NCBI RefSeq assembly: GCF_017255015.1
Contig: NZ_JAFKCS010000013.1
Coordinates: forward strand, 1-64,000
Source: Bowmanella yangjiangensis
GTDB taxonomy: Bacteria; Pseudomonadota; Gammaproteobacteria; Enterobacterales; Alteromonadaceae
Direction of reading: 5' to 3'
DNA length: 64,000 bases
The notes under the pieces: generated by a model
Databases searched by the model: none
What the model saw: the letters and a program-made list of their open reading frames with translations, nothing else
Told to the model about the DNA's origin: nothing
In this document: positions 33,707-45,509 of the stretch, piece after piece
How positions within the stretch are numbered: position 1 is the first letter of the stretch
Layout: the number at the start of each line of letters is the position of its first letter
Program-made: the position numbers and the translations under genes

Positions 33707-34977
33707 TGAAAATAACGAAAAATCCAATCAGTAAGCTAATCGTGCTGAGCTCTATGGTGCTCTGTTCATACTCTGGGTTGGTGCAGGCGCAATCTGCACC
33801 ACCAGTGGTATGTCCTGGTTACAAACAAGGGCCGTCTAATATTCCGAGTGAACGCGTAGGTAAGAAGATTCAGAAAGCTTTCGAAGCATACAATAATGAA
33901 CAGTTGCAAGAAGCACTGAGCATCCTGTATGAAATCGATACTTCGGATCCCTTTGATCGTGCCTTTACTGACAAGTTTATTGGTCAGCTTCTGGCTTCGC
34001 AGGAAGGGCAAGCTTCGAAAGCCCTGGGTTACTTGCAGAACTCGGTAAAAGACAAGCAACTGACAGATGGCGATCATGCGTCTATCTTGAAACTTGTTGC
34101 TGACCTCAACCTGCAGGAACAGAAGTACAGTGATGCTCTGGTCTGGTATCAGAAGTACATCGACTTCACCTGTAAGCAAGATCCTGATGTTTATGTTCGT
34201 ATGGCTAACGCGAATTACGAATTAAAGCAGTGGGATAAGGTTGTAGGGCCAGCAGACAAAGCTATCGCCTTGTACGAAAAGCCAAATAAGAACCCTTATG
34301 TTCTGAAGCTGTCAGCATTTTTTGAACGTAAGATGTGGCCGCAAACTATTGAAGTCGCAGAGGAATTGGTCAGACAATTCCCTGATACTGCCCAGTGGTG
34401 GTCGCAATTAGGTATGTTCTACGCTCAGGTTGAGGACTTTAAGAAATCTTTGGCTATGCTGGAAGTTGCCTATAACAACGGTTTTTTGACTAAAGAGTCT
34501 GAAATCCGGGTGCTTAGTCAACTGTATGCAACTAATGATATTCCTTACAAAGCAGCCACCATCATGGAGAAGCACCTGAAGGATGGTTTGCTTAAGAGTG
34601 ACGAGAAGAATTTTGCCAGTTTGGCAAATGCCTTCCACTCTGCTAAGGAGATCAAAAAGGCTGCTTATTACTACGGCAAAGCTGCTGCACTGAGTAATGA
34701 TGTCGATCACTATCGTCGTCAGGGCTCACTGTTAGCCGCAGCTGAAGATTATAAGAATGCCATCCCTGCATTTGATAAAGCGTTAGAGCTAGCTAAAGGT
34801 AAAGATGAAGGTAAGTTACATATCGAATTGATGACTTCTTACTTTTATTTGAATGATTTTAAGCAAGCCTACAAGCACGTTAAGCTGGCAATGAATGACA
34901 GCGCAACGGCACGCACAGCGAAGAGCTGGGAAGCTTATATTAAGGAAAAGGCTCGTAACCGCGGTGTAAAACTGTAA
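33706..34977 (+). CDS. Periplasmic TPR protein of the TonB-system operon
   Basis: 423 residues with a Sec signal (cleavage near VQA/QS) and at least eight TPR-like helix pairs, for example KALGYLQNSVKDKQLTDGDHA and YKAATIMEKHLKDG. Such a gene ends the DUF3450-ttpC-exbB-exbD-tonB operon in many Alteromonadales and Vibrio. It may bridge the inner-membrane complex and outer-membrane receptors. Its exact role is not established. Confidence 0.85.
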   Translation: MKITKNPISKLIVLSSMVLCSYSGLVQAQSAPPVVCPGYKQGPSNIPSERVGKKIQKAFEAYNNEQLQEALSILYEIDTSDPFDRAFTDKFIGQLLASQEGQASKALGYLQNSVKDKQLTDGDHASILKLVADLNLQEQKYSDALVWYQKYIDFTCKQDPDVYVRMANANYELKQWDKVVGPADKAIALYEKPNKNPYVLKLSAFFERKMWPQTIEVAEELVRQFPDTAQWWSQLGMFYAQVEDFKKSLAMLEVAYNNGFLTKESEIRVLSQLYATNDIPYKAATIMEKHLKDGLLKSDEKNFASLANAFHSAKEIKKAAYYYGKAAALSNDVDHYRRQGSLLAAAEDYKNAIPAFDKALELAKGKDEGKLHIELMTSYFYLNDFKQAYKHVKLAMNDSATARTAKSWEAYIKEKARNRGVKL

Positions 34978-35002
34978 GTTTCGAGTAGAACTTAGTTAAA
35001 AG

Positions 35003-35028
35003 GCCCCGCGATATCGGGGCTTTTTTTT
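35003..35028 (+). terminator. Terminator of the TonB-system operon
   Basis: GCCCCG pairs with CGGGGC around a 6-nt loop and is followed by eight T residues. Confidence 0.88.
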
Positions 35029-35370
35029 GTCTGATCCGGCCCAAAATACCATTGACATTTTCCTAAGCCCGAAGAGGAAAGTGTAATGAAATCTTATACA
35101 CAACGAACACAGAGAGATTATTCCCTAGGCTGACTAATGTATCGGCTATTCATAATATTTGTATTCTTTGAAAACTGTCCTTGCCAAGCGCTTCACTTGC
35201 TTCAGGCTATTTTGTCTGAAAGTATTCCGTCCTGAATAATATTGCTCTAGTCTGAAATTTCATTCTTTAAAGAAATGTGAAATTATTTTTTTGCTGCATT
35301 GGTCTAACATCATGTTAGTGCCTTTCGGCCAGTCACCTGTATTAATACAATTTTTGCTTAGGAACTGAAT
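35029..35370 (+). other. Intergenic region upstream of hvfA
   Basis: About 340 AT-rich bases without a credible gene. A 29-bp dyad lies at 35256-35284 (AATTTCA and TGAAATT around TTCTTTAAAGAA). No convincing sigma-70 or ECF promoter could be picked by eye. A GGAAC ribosome site lies directly before the hvfA start. Confidence 0.5.
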
Positions 35371-35910
35371 ATGAAACAGATAAAGAAAACCGGTATAGCA
35401 ACAGCTTTAGGTGCCGTAGTGATTGGCTCTCTGTCAAATGTGAGCATGGCTGCAGATAACGGTGCATTTGCAATGCAAGCCTTAGAAAGCGGTTATATGC
35501 AGTTTGCTGGAGAAGGGAAATGCGGCGAAGGTAAGTGCGGTGAAGACAAAAAAGCCAAGAAAGAAGGGAAGTGTGGCGAAGGTAAGTGCGGTGAAGACAA
35601 AAAAGCCATGAAAGAAGGAAAATGTGGCGAAGGTAAGTGCGGTGAAGGCAAAAAAGCCATGAAAGAAGGAAAATGTGGCGAAGGTAAGTGCGGTGAAGGC
35701 AAAAAAGCCATGAAAGAAGGGAAATGTGGCGAAGGTAAGTGCGGTGAAGGCAAAAAAGCCATGAAAGAAGGGAAGTGTGGCGAAGGTAAGTGCGGTGAAA
35801 GCAAAAAGGCCATGAAAGAAGGAAAATGTGGCGAAGGTAAGTGCGGTGAAAGCAAAAAAGCCAAGAAAGAAGGGAAATGTGGCGAAGGTAAGTGTGGTGG
35901 TTCCCATTAA
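35371..35910 (+). CDS. hvfA: HvfA-like RiPP precursor with 16 EGKCG motifs
   Basis: 179 residues. A Sec-type signal/leader (cleavage near SMA/AD) and a short spacer reach residue 47; from residue 48 there are seven 17-residue units of the form EGKCGEGKCGExKKAxK and a final EGKCGEGKCGGSH. All 16 cysteines lie in EGKCG. In Haemophilus, HvfA-type EGKCG peptides are converted by HvfBC to oxazolone/thioamide groups that bind copper; the same chemistry is inferred here because the next two genes encode those enzymes. The DNA repeat unit is 51 bp with few silent changes, so copy number may vary between strains. Confidence 0.88.
   Translation: MKQIKKTGIATALGAVVIGSLSNVSMAADNGAFAMQALESGYMQFAGEGKCGEGKCGEDKKAKKEGKCGEGKCGEDKKAMKEGKCGEGKCGEGKKAMKEGKCGEGKCGEGKKAMKEGKCGEGKCGEGKKAMKEGKCGEGKCGESKKAMKEGKCGEGKCGESKKAKKEGKCGEGKCGGSH
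35512..35907 (+). repeat. 51-bp tandem repeat array within hvfA
   Basis: Seven complete 51-bp units (35512-35868) and a 39-bp partial unit. Units three to five encode identical peptides; changes are confined mainly to codon 12 (Asp, Gly, Ser) and codon 16 (Lys, Met) of the unit. The array is inside the reading frame and any unit gain or loss keeps the frame. Confidence 0.9.
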
Positions 35911-35927
35911 GCCATAAGAATAAAGAG

Positions 35928-35948
35928 GGCCGCCCAAGGCGGCCTTTT
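35928..35948 (+). terminator. Hairpin between hvfA and hvfB
   Basis: GGCCGCC pairs with GGCGGCC around a CAA loop and is followed by TTTT. It looks like an internal attenuating terminator that lets hvfA be made in excess over its maturation enzymes. Confidence 0.7.
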
Positions 35949-35976
35949 GCTTTCGTGCAGATCTTGAGGAAATCGT

Positions 35977-36816
35977 ATGGCATTAAATGCGACGAATGTT
36001 GGTTTGGGATTACGTCGAGAGATGCTGGAAGAGGTTCAATCATTCGGCTGTGTACCCGTCGACTTTTGGGAAGTTGCACCAGAAAACTGGATGCCACTGG
36101 GTGGGCGTTATCAAAAGCAACTGAGTGCGCTTACTCAGCAATATGAGTTTAAAACTCACGGCTTGTCGCTTTCCATTGGTAGTCCTGATGCATTAGATAT
36201 TGGCTTTGTGAAAGCGGTAAAGCGCTTTTTGGATGAATACAATATCAGTACCTACAGTGAGCATCTGAGTTATTGCTCTGCAGCCGGTCATCTTTACGAT
36301 TTAATGCCCATTCCTTTTTGTCAGGACGCGGTGCGGCATGTTTCTGACCGAGTTAAGCAAGTGCAGGATATTTTGCAGCGACCTTTGGCGCTTGAAAATG
36401 TTTCCTATTACGCAGCGCCAGATGCACAAATGGCGGAGATAGATTTTATCTTATCGGTGTTGGAGCAGGCTGATTGCCAGTTGCTTCTTGATGTAAACAA
36501 TATCTACGTCAATGGCGTTAATCATGGTTATGATGCAGTTACTTTTCTCAAAGCAATGCCCACTGACAGAATTGCTTATCTGCATATAGCCGGCCATTAC
36601 AATGAAGCTGACGATCTCATCGTTGATACTCATGGAGCCGATGTTATTCAGCCCGTATGGGACCTGTTGGAGTTGACTTACCAAACCCATGGCGTGTTGC
36701 CCACCTTGTTGGAACGGGACTTTAATATTCCTCCTTTACCTGTGTTGCTCAAAGAAGTGGAGCGTATTCGGGCCTTGCAGATGAACTATTTACCCAGACA
36801 GGAACAACGAGCCTGA
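35977..36816 (+). CDS. hvfB: HvfB-like MNIO (DUF692) peptide maturase
   Basis: 279-residue TIM-barrel of the multinuclear non-heme iron oxidase family (MbnB-like). Likely iron ligands: His61 (KTHGLS), Glu95/His96 (SEHLSY), Glu140-Asn141 (LENVSYY), Asp172/Asn174 (LDVNNIYVN), His203 and His207 (HIAGH), Asp217/His219 (DTHG) and Glu246 (LLERD). With its partner it would oxidise cysteines of the hvfA product. The start has AGGA correctly spaced; the stop overlaps hvfC by one base (TGATG). Confidence 0.9.
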   Translation: MALNATNVGLGLRREMLEEVQSFGCVPVDFWEVAPENWMPLGGRYQKQLSALTQQYEFKTHGLSLSIGSPDALDIGFVKAVKRFLDEYNISTYSEHLSYCSAAGHLYDLMPIPFCQDAVRHVSDRVKQVQDILQRPLALENVSYYAAPDAQMAEIDFILSVLEQADCQLLLDVNNIYVNGVNHGYDAVTFLKAMPTDRIAYLHIAGHYNEADDLIVDTHGADVIQPVWDLLELTYQTHGVLPTLLERDFNIPPLPVLLKEVERIRALQMNYLPRQEQRA

Positions 36817-37544
36817 TGTCACACTTATCAAAACAGTTCGCATTTGCTAATCACATCCGGGATCCGGAGACCTTTCCAGCACCTGAAGATGTTGAAGACA
36901 GACGAATGAATATCTACAGGGAGCTTTTTTTTAACAATGTCAGTGGCTTTGTTACTAATGGTTTTCCTGTTTTGTGTAGTCTCTACGACGACTCCACCTG
37001 GCAGCAGTTATGCCGGGCGTTTTTAGCCAAGCATGCCTGTCGTTCCCCTTATTTCGTGGATATCAGTAAGGAGTTTGTTGAGTTTATTGCCAATGAATAC
37101 GCGCTTCAGCCTAGCGATCCTCCTTTTATGGCAGAGCTGGCTCATTATGAATGGGTTGAGCTGGCATTGAGCACGGCTAAAGGGCAAAGTGCTGGTGATT
37201 GGGCCGGGCAGCCTTATTCGGCAGTAAAGCTATCTGAACTGGCCTGGGTGCTTAGTTATGAGTATCCCGTACATCAGATAAGCACAGAATTTCAACCTGA
37301 AACCCCTTCAGGACCACACTATTATGTGGTGTTTCGGGATAAAGAGGATGATGTGCACTTCCTTAACATCGACCAAGTCAACGCTTTTGTATTGTCTTGC
37401 GTTGAAGATGACGCTGAAGAAGTTAGTGCTCTGATTGAAAAGCTACAAAATGCGATGCCGCATTTACCTGCAGACCAAGTTGCAGCAGGGTGCCGTCAGG
37501 CCCTGGATAAATTTGTCGGTAAAGGTATCTTAGTACCGACTTAG
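36816..37544 (+). CDS. hvfC: HvfC-like partner protein (DUF2063)
   Basis: 242 residues. N-terminal DUF2063 domain (QFAFANHIRDPE ... RMNIYRELFFNNVSGFVTNGFPVL, then PFMAELAHYEWVELAL), followed by a C-terminal winged-helix-like region that may recognise the precursor leader. DUF2063 proteins are the obligate partners of DUF692 enzymes in HvfBC/BufBC pairs. It is translationally coupled to hvfB, which supports a complex. Confidence 0.87.
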   Translation: MSHLSKQFAFANHIRDPETFPAPEDVEDRRMNIYRELFFNNVSGFVTNGFPVLCSLYDDSTWQQLCRAFLAKHACRSPYFVDISKEFVEFIANEYALQPSDPPFMAELAHYEWVELALSTAKGQSAGDWAGQPYSAVKLSELAWVLSYEYPVHQISTEFQPETPSGPHYYVVFRDKEDDVHFLNIDQVNAFVLSCVEDDAEEVSALIEKLQNAMPHLPADQVAAGCRQALDKFVGKGILVPT

Positions 37545-37633
37545 TTGCAGTTGACGCTTGATACTAACCTCTGCTGTTAATCCTTGTCAGTTTGCATTAA
37601 GATTTGCCGCTTCCGTTTTAAGAGATTTCAGAC

Positions 37634-37762
37634 ATGCATCACGACGAGAATTTCAAAGACCCTTTTAACGTTAAATATCTTCTGGCTGCGCTAGTGACAA
37701 CCTTGGCATTGCCATTGTTGCATGTGATCCTGGGTTGGTTCGTTTTCTATCTGAATCACTAA
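37634..37762 (+). CDS. 42-residue single-helix membrane peptide
   Basis: ATG at 37634 to TAA at 37762 encodes a peptide beginning [17 protein letters not shown] with one hydrophobic helix (about 16-40) ending FYLNH. It is too short for standard calling. No strong ribosome site is seen, but it fills the space between hvfC and apt, on the same strand, 16 bp before apt. Function unknown; a link with the hvf genes is only positional. Confidence 0.55.
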   Translation: MHHDENFKDPFNVKYLLAALVTTLALPLLHVILGWFVFYLNH

Positions 37763-37778
37763 AAAGAGCAGCGATAGC

Positions 37779-38315
37779 GTGACGATAGAGTATATCAAGT
37801 CAGCCATAAAAACCGTGCCTGACTACCCTAAGCCCGGTGTGCAGTTTCGGGATGTGACTTCCCTCATGCAGGACGGTAAGGCCTTTGCCGCTTGTATTGA
37901 TATATTGGCGGCTCACTACCAAAATCACGGCTTTGACAAGATCGCAGGCACTGAAGCCCGGGGCTTTATTTTTGGTGCGCCATTGGCCAAGGCATTAGGC
38001 TGTGGTTTTGTACCTGTTCGCAAGTTTAACAAGTTGCCTCGTGCAGTTATCCGTCAAAGCTACCAATTGGAGTATGGTGAAGACGTGCTGGAACTCCACC
38101 AGGATGCAATTCACCATGGCGAAAACGTGTTGTTGATGGACGATTTGCTGGCGACAGGTGGCACTATGCTGGCAACGGCGAAATTGGTACGTCAGTTGGG
38201 TGGCAAAGTTGAGCATGCTGCCTTTGTTATCAACTTACCGGACCTGGGCGGTTATCAGCGTTTAGTTGAGCAAGGTATTATTTGTCACTATCTTTGCGAA
38301 TTTGAAGGGGACTAG
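37779..38315 (+). CDS. apt: Adenine phosphoribosyltransferase
   Basis: Purine salvage enzyme of 178 residues that joins adenine to PRPP to give AMP. The PRPP-binding motif is [14 protein letters not shown], and the family start reads [16 protein letters not shown]. The start is GTG at 37779 after GAGCAGCGATA. Its TAG is followed at once by the dnaX GTG, the same apt-dnaX order as in E. coli. Confidence 0.97.
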   Translation: MTIEYIKSAIKTVPDYPKPGVQFRDVTSLMQDGKAFAACIDILAAHYQNHGFDKIAGTEARGFIFGAPLAKALGCGFVPVRKFNKLPRAVIRQSYQLEYGEDVLELHQDAIHHGENVLLMDDLLATGGTMLATAKLVRQLGGKVEHAAFVINLPDLGGYQRLVEQGIICHYLCEFEGD

Positions 38316-40667
<2,352 letters not shown>

Positions 40668-40707
40668 GGATAACCGGAAGTGTTATCCGCAAAGCAAAGA
40701 GGTGATT

Positions 40708-41034
40708 ATGTTTAAAGGTGGAATGGGCAACTTGATGAAACAGGCCCAGCAGATGCAAGAGCGTATGCAAAAGGCCCAAGATGATCTGGCAAAATTGGAA
40801 GTAACCGGCGAAGCGGGAGCTGGCATGGTGAAAGTGACTATGACCTGTAATCATAGCGTACGTCGGGTGGATATTGATGAAAGTCTGATGGAAGACGACA
40901 AAGAGATGATCGAAGATTTGGTTGCAGCTGCTATCAATGATGCGGTACGTCGTGTCCAGGAAACCACAAAAGAGAAAATGTCAGGCGTGACCGGTGGAAT
41001 GCCTTTGCCTCCTGGTTTTAAGATGCCGTTTTAA
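40708..41034 (+). CDS. ybaB: YbaB/EbfC nucleoid-associated protein
   Basis: 108-residue DNA-binding protein starting [20 protein letters not shown], as in the family, and ending [12 protein letters not shown]. It binds DNA as a dimer and is nearly always between dnaX and recR. The ATG at 40708 has AAGAGGTG upstream; open codons before it overlap dnaX. Confidence 0.96.
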   Translation: MFKGGMGNLMKQAQQMQERMQKAQDDLAKLEVTGEAGAGMVKVTMTCNHSVRRVDIDESLMEDDKEMIEDLVAAAINDAVRRVQETTKEKMSGVTGGMPLPPGFKMPF

Positions 41035-41046
41035 TCGATACCAATG

Positions 41047-41073
41047 AAGGGACGGCCGAAATCGTCCCTTTTA
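41047..41073 (+). terminator. Hairpin between ybaB and recR
   Basis: AAGGGACG pairs with CGTCCCTT around an 8-nt loop, then TTTAT. Confidence 0.65.
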
Positions 41074-41099
41074 TCATTTAGCCTAACTCTAAAGTTGTC

Positions 41100-41699
41100 A
41101 TGAAATTCAGCCCATTACTCAGTGAACTTATTCGTACCCTGAAATACTTACCTGGTGTTGGCCAGAAATCTGCTCAACGCATGGCATTTCAACTCTTGGA
41201 GCGCAATAGAGAGGGGGCTCAGGAACTCGCTTCGGCCCTGCACAATGCCATGGAGCATGTACAGCATTGTCAGCAGTGCCGCAATTTTACCGAGTCAGAC
41301 TTGTGTGATATCTGCGCCAGCCCCAAGCGTCAGCAACAGGGAATTCTTTGCATAGTAGAAACTCCCCAGGATGTAATGGCCATAGAGCAAACGGCGGAAT
41401 TCAACGGCCTGTATTTTGTATTGATGGGACATTTGTCGCCTATTGATGGCATTGGGCCTGCGGATATTGGTCTGGATAGCCTTGGCGAGCTGTTGGATAA
41501 GCACCAGATCCAGGAAGTGATCTTAGCCACAAATCCGACCGTGGAAGGTGAAGCAACAGCGCATTACATTGCGCAAATGTGTCGAAGCCGAGAGATAAAA
41601 GCCAGTCGAATCGCCCACGGTGTGCCGGTTGGCGGGGAATTGGAATATCTGGATGGTTCAACGTTGATGCATGCTTTCAGTGGTCGCAGAGAGCTTTGA
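41100..41699 (+). CDS. recR: RecR recombination mediator
   Basis: 199 residues. Helix-hairpin-helix ([16 protein letters not shown]), a four-cysteine zinc finger ([16 protein letters not shown]), Toprim domain ([16 protein letters not shown]) and C-terminal Walker-B-like part. With RecF and RecO it loads RecA at ssDNA gaps. It follows ybaB as in most gammaproteobacteria. Confidence 0.97.
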   Translation: MKFSPLLSELIRTLKYLPGVGQKSAQRMAFQLLERNREGAQELASALHNAMEHVQHCQQCRNFTESDLCDICASPKRQQQGILCIVETPQDVMAIEQTAEFNGLYFVLMGHLSPIDGIGPADIGLDSLGELLDKHQIQEVILATNPTVEGEATAHYIAQMCRSREIKASRIAHGVPVGGELEYLDGSTLMHAFSGRREL

Positions 41700-41736
41700 A
41701 CAACGCACATGCTTAGAATAAATTTCGACATTCATC

Positions 41737-41764
41737 GTTGAAATCAGACAATCTGTCCTTATCT
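41737..41764 (+). promoter_or_regulatory. Sigma-32-like heat-shock promoter of htpG
   Basis: GTTGAAA (41737-41743), 13 bp and CCTTATCT (41757-41764) resemble the RpoH consensus; the -35 matches 6 of 7 and the -10 is weaker. It lies 74 bp upstream of htpG, a known heat-shock gene. Confidence 0.65.
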
Positions 41765-41837
41765 CCTAGTTCGAAGCGAATGATGCCGATGGCCTAATGG
41801 CGGTCGGAAATGAAACAGTACTAGGAGATGTCCGTTT

Positions 41838-43760
41838 ATGGCAGATGCAGCCCATAAAGAAACCCATGGTTTTCAAACTGAAGTTAAAAAACTCCTTCAG
41901 TTAATGATCCACTCCCTTTACTCGAATAAAGAGATTTTCCTGCGCGAGCTGGTGTCAAACGCCGCCGATGCTGCAGACAAACTGCGTTTCCGCGCGCTGT
42001 CTGACGACAAACTCTACGAGAACGACGGTGATCTGCGTGTTCGTCTGATTGTAGATAAAGATGCTGGTACCCTGACCATTTCCGACAACGGTATCGGCAT
42101 GAGTCGTGATGATGTGATTGAGCATCTGGGTACTATTGCCAAATCCGGTACTGCTGAATTTTTCAGTAAGTTATCTGGTGACCAGGCCCGCGATTCTCAG
42201 CTAATTGGTCAATTTGGGGTGGGCTTCTATTCCGCCTTTATTGTCGCTGACAAAGTGACTGTGCGCACTCGCGCAGCTGGGCAGGATGCGTCTCGCGGTG
42301 TGGAGTGGGAAAGTGCCGGAGAAGGGGATTTCACTGTCGCTGATATTGAAAAAGCCGGGCGTGGTACCGACGTTATCTTGCACCTGAAAGACGACGAAAA
42401 AGAATTTTTAGATGACTGGCGTCTACGCTCCATCATAGGTAAGTACTCTGATCACATTAGCGTGGCTGTGCAGATGTACAAAGACGAAGTGCCAGAGAGG
42501 GAAGGGCCTGATGGCGAGAAAGTGGCAGCTGAGCCGGGTAAGTGGGAGACCATCAACAAGGCCACGGCAATTTGGACCCGTGATAAGTCTGAAGTCAGTG
42601 ACGAGGAATATCAGGAATTCTATAAGCACGTTTCCCATGATTTTGGCGATCCGCTGCTATGGTCGCACAATAAAGTGGAAGGTAAGACAGAGTACACCAG
42701 CCTGCTGTATGTGCCGGCTAAAGCCCCTTTTGATTTGTGGAATCGTGAGCAGAAACACGGCCTGAAGCTTTATGTGCAGCGCGTGTTTATCATGGATGAT
42801 GCCGAGCAGTTTATGCCGGTGTACCTGCGTTTTGTCAAAGGGGTATTGGACTCCAACGACTTACCGCTTAACGTCTCTCGTGAGATTCTGCAGGACAATA
42901 AGATCACTCAGGCCATGCGCCAGGGCTGTACCAAAAAAGTGCTGCAGATGCTGGAGCGTCTGGCCTCTAATGACAAAGACAAGTACCAGAGCTTCTGGAA
43001 CGAATTTGGCAATGTGCTTAAGGAAGGGCCGGCGGAAGATTACAGCAACCGTGAGAAAATTGCGGGCTTGCTGCGTTTTGCCTCCACGCAGGAAGACAGC
43101 AGTGCGCAAACTGTATCACTGGACGACTATCTTGCCCGTATGAAGGAAGGCCAGGATAAGATCTACTACATTACGGCTGATAATTATCAGGCTGCTAAAT
43201 CCAGTCCTCATTTGGAGATCCTCCGTAAGAAGGGCATTGAAGTCTTGCTGATGTCTGACCGCATCGACGAATGGCTGATGTCTCATCTGAATGAATACAA
43301 GGAAAAACCGTTCCAGGCCATTACCAAAGGTCAGTTGGATCTGGGAGACCTGGACGATGAAGAGACCAAAAAAGCACAGGAAGAGGCCGAGAAGCAAGTT
43401 GCTGGTCTGACTGAGCGGGTTAAAACCGTACTGGGTGAGCGAGTCAAAGAGGTGAAATTAAGCCATCGTCTGACCGATTCGCCCGCTTGCGTGGTTGCTG
43501 ATGAATATGGCATGAGCACGCAGATGATTAAGCTGATGCAGGCTGCCGGGCAAAGTGTTCCTGAGATGACCTATCACTTTGAACTGAATCCGGAGCATAG
43601 TTTGGTGAAAGTACTGGCTGAGTTGCAGGATGAATCCCGTTTTGCACAGTTGGTTGAAGTCTTGTTTGACCAGGCTGCACTCACTGAGCAGGGCAGTTTG
43701 AAAGATCCTGCGGCCTTTGTGGGACGCTTAAACAAGCTGCTGATGGAACTAGTAAAGTAA
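41838..43760 (+). CDS. htpG: HtpG, bacterial Hsp90 chaperone
   Basis: 640 residues. The N-terminal GHKL ATPase domain shows [21 protein letters not shown] and [11 protein letters not shown]; the middle domain contains the catalytic-loop arginine region (NVSREILQ); the C-terminal part dimerises. It remodels client proteins with DnaK. Own heat-shock promoter and own terminator; a ribosome site TAGGAG precedes the ATG. Confidence 0.98.
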   Translation: MADAAHKETHGFQTEVKKLLQLMIHSLYSNKEIFLRELVSNAADAADKLRFRALSDDKLYENDGDLRVRLIVDKDAGTLTISDNGIGMSRDDVIEHLGTIAKSGTAEFFSKLSGDQARDSQLIGQFGVGFYSAFIVADKVTVRTRAAGQDASRGVEWESAGEGDFTVADIEKAGRGTDVILHLKDDEKEFLDDWRLRSIIGKYSDHISVAVQMYKDEVPEREGPDGEKVAAEPGKWETINKATAIWTRDKSEVSDEEYQEFYKHVSHDFGDPLLWSHNKVEGKTEYTSLLYVPAKAPFDLWNREQKHGLKLYVQRVFIMDDAEQFMPVYLRFVKGVLDSNDLPLNVSREILQDNKITQAMRQGCTKKVLQMLERLASNDKDKYQSFWNEFGNVLKEGPAEDYSNREKIAGLLRFASTQEDSSAQTVSLDDYLARMKEGQDKIYYITADNYQAAKSSPHLEILRKKGIEVLLMSDRIDEWLMSHLNEYKEKPFQAITKGQLDLGDLDDEETKKAQEEAEKQVAGLTERVKTVLGERVKEVKLSHRLTDSPACVVADEYGMSTQMIKLMQAAGQSVPEMTYHFELNPEHSLVKVLAELQDESRFAQLVEVLFDQAALTEQGSLKDPAAFVGRLNKLLMELVK

Positions 43761-43779
43761 GTTTTCAGTATTGATAACA

Positions 43780-43807
43780 AAAGGGCGGGCCAGCAGGTCC
43801 GCCCTTT
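43780..43807 (+). terminator. htpG terminator
   Basis: AAAGGGCGG pairs with CCGCCCTTT around a 10-nt loop shortly after the stop codon. Confidence 0.75.
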
Positions 43808-43884
43808 GTGGTTAAAGACCGCTAAAACTATGGTCTGACATGGTGTTTTTCACATAGTTTTCGGCTTGTAACCCCTGGGCTTAA

Positions 43885-44586
<702 letters not shown>

Positions 44587-44605
44587 TCAAAATTGATTTT
44601 TGATC

Positions 44606-44631
44606 AAAAAGGAGCGTCAGCTCCTTTTTTT
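44606..44631 (+). terminator. adk terminator
   Basis: A5-GGAGC pairs with GCTCC-T5 around a GTCA loop, followed by more T. Confidence 0.85.
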
Positions 44632-44652
44632 ATGGGGAAAAGGGAAATGTCT

Positions 44653-45429
44653 ATGCAAGGTCTGTATGTCAGTGGTAATCCTGAGGGACCCGCCCTGGTA
44701 TTGCTGCACAGCTCGATGAGTAGTGCCCGTCAATGGCGGGAGTTAGTAGACCAATTGGAAGACACGTTTCGCATAGTTAATTTTGACCTGCTTGGTTATG
44801 GTCAGGCGCCTGCTCCAACACTTACCGTACCGTTTAGTCTGGAGAACGAAACGCAGCGCATTGAGCAACATCTATCTGACTTAGGGGTTGAGCAGTTTCA
44901 TATATGCGCTCATTCTTTTGGTGGTGCTGTAGCGCTTAAACTTGCTCACGAGCGGCCTAATGCGGCGCTGTCGCTTAGCTTGTTCGAGCCGGTCGCTTTC
45001 CATTTACTGTCACACGAATCTGCAGGTTGGCTTGAGGTGCAGGAGCTGGGGAAAAAGGTCGCGCACTTGGATGCGGCGCAGGCGGGGGCTTGCTTTGTTA
45101 ACTACTGGAATGGGGCGGGCTATTTTGAGTCTATGCCGTTGGCGGTTCAGCAGGTTTTTGCTGGACAGGTTAAAAAGGTCAGAATGGACTTTATTGGCCT
45201 GACCGGCGAAGCCTACCAGCTTGCTGATTACGCCCAAATTCAATGCCCGGTATTGCTGCTAAGTGGCAAACAGTCCCGTACTTCTGCATTGGCGGTTACA
45301 GATGCTCTGGTTGAGTATTTACCTAGAGTGCAGCGCTTATGGGTATCTGGTGGACACATGTCACCCATCAGCCATAGTAAAGAAGTAAACAAGCTGTTGA
45401 TCGATTTTCTGGTTAAGCAGATAGTCTGA
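44653..45429 (+). CDS. Alpha/beta hydrolase
   Basis: 258-residue alpha/beta-fold hydrolase with oxyanion-loop LLHSSMSSARQW, nucleophile elbow AHSFGG (Ser as nucleophile), and catalytic His in GGHMSPIS. The substrate cannot be told. The start is uncertain between ATG at 44647 and 44653; AGGGA at 44641-44645 is better spaced for 44653. It lies just after the adk terminator. Confidence 0.8.
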   Translation: MQGLYVSGNPEGPALVLLHSSMSSARQWRELVDQLEDTFRIVNFDLLGYGQAPAPTLTVPFSLENETQRIEQHLSDLGVEQFHICAHSFGGAVALKLAHERPNAALSLSLFEPVAFHLLSHESAGWLEVQELGKKVAHLDAAQAGACFVNYWNGAGYFESMPLAVQQVFAGQVKKVRMDFIGLTGEAYQLADYAQIQCPVLLLSGKQSRTSALAVTDALVEYLPRVQRLWVSGGHMSPISHSKEVNKLLIDFLVKQIV

Positions 45430-45456
45430 AGGTCTGTTAAGCGAGCTTGAATGATA

Positions 45457-45482
45457 AAAAAGCGGCTCATAAGAGCCGCTTC
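45457..45482 (-). terminator. hsp20 terminator
   Basis: On the minus strand AGCGGCTC pairs with GAGCCGCT around a TTAT loop and runs into six T residues. It lies between the convergent hydrolase and hsp20 genes. Confidence 0.75.
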
Positions 45483-45509
45483 CAGGGAGAGAGGTGAGGG
45501 CTTTAGGGC

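Noticed and set aside
35342-36097. Three long minus-strand open frames across hvfA (251, 151 and 123 codons)
   Set aside because: They are by-products of the 51-bp repeat being open in several frames; they have repetitive nonsense composition and the plus-strand gene has the signal peptide, ribosome site and family match.
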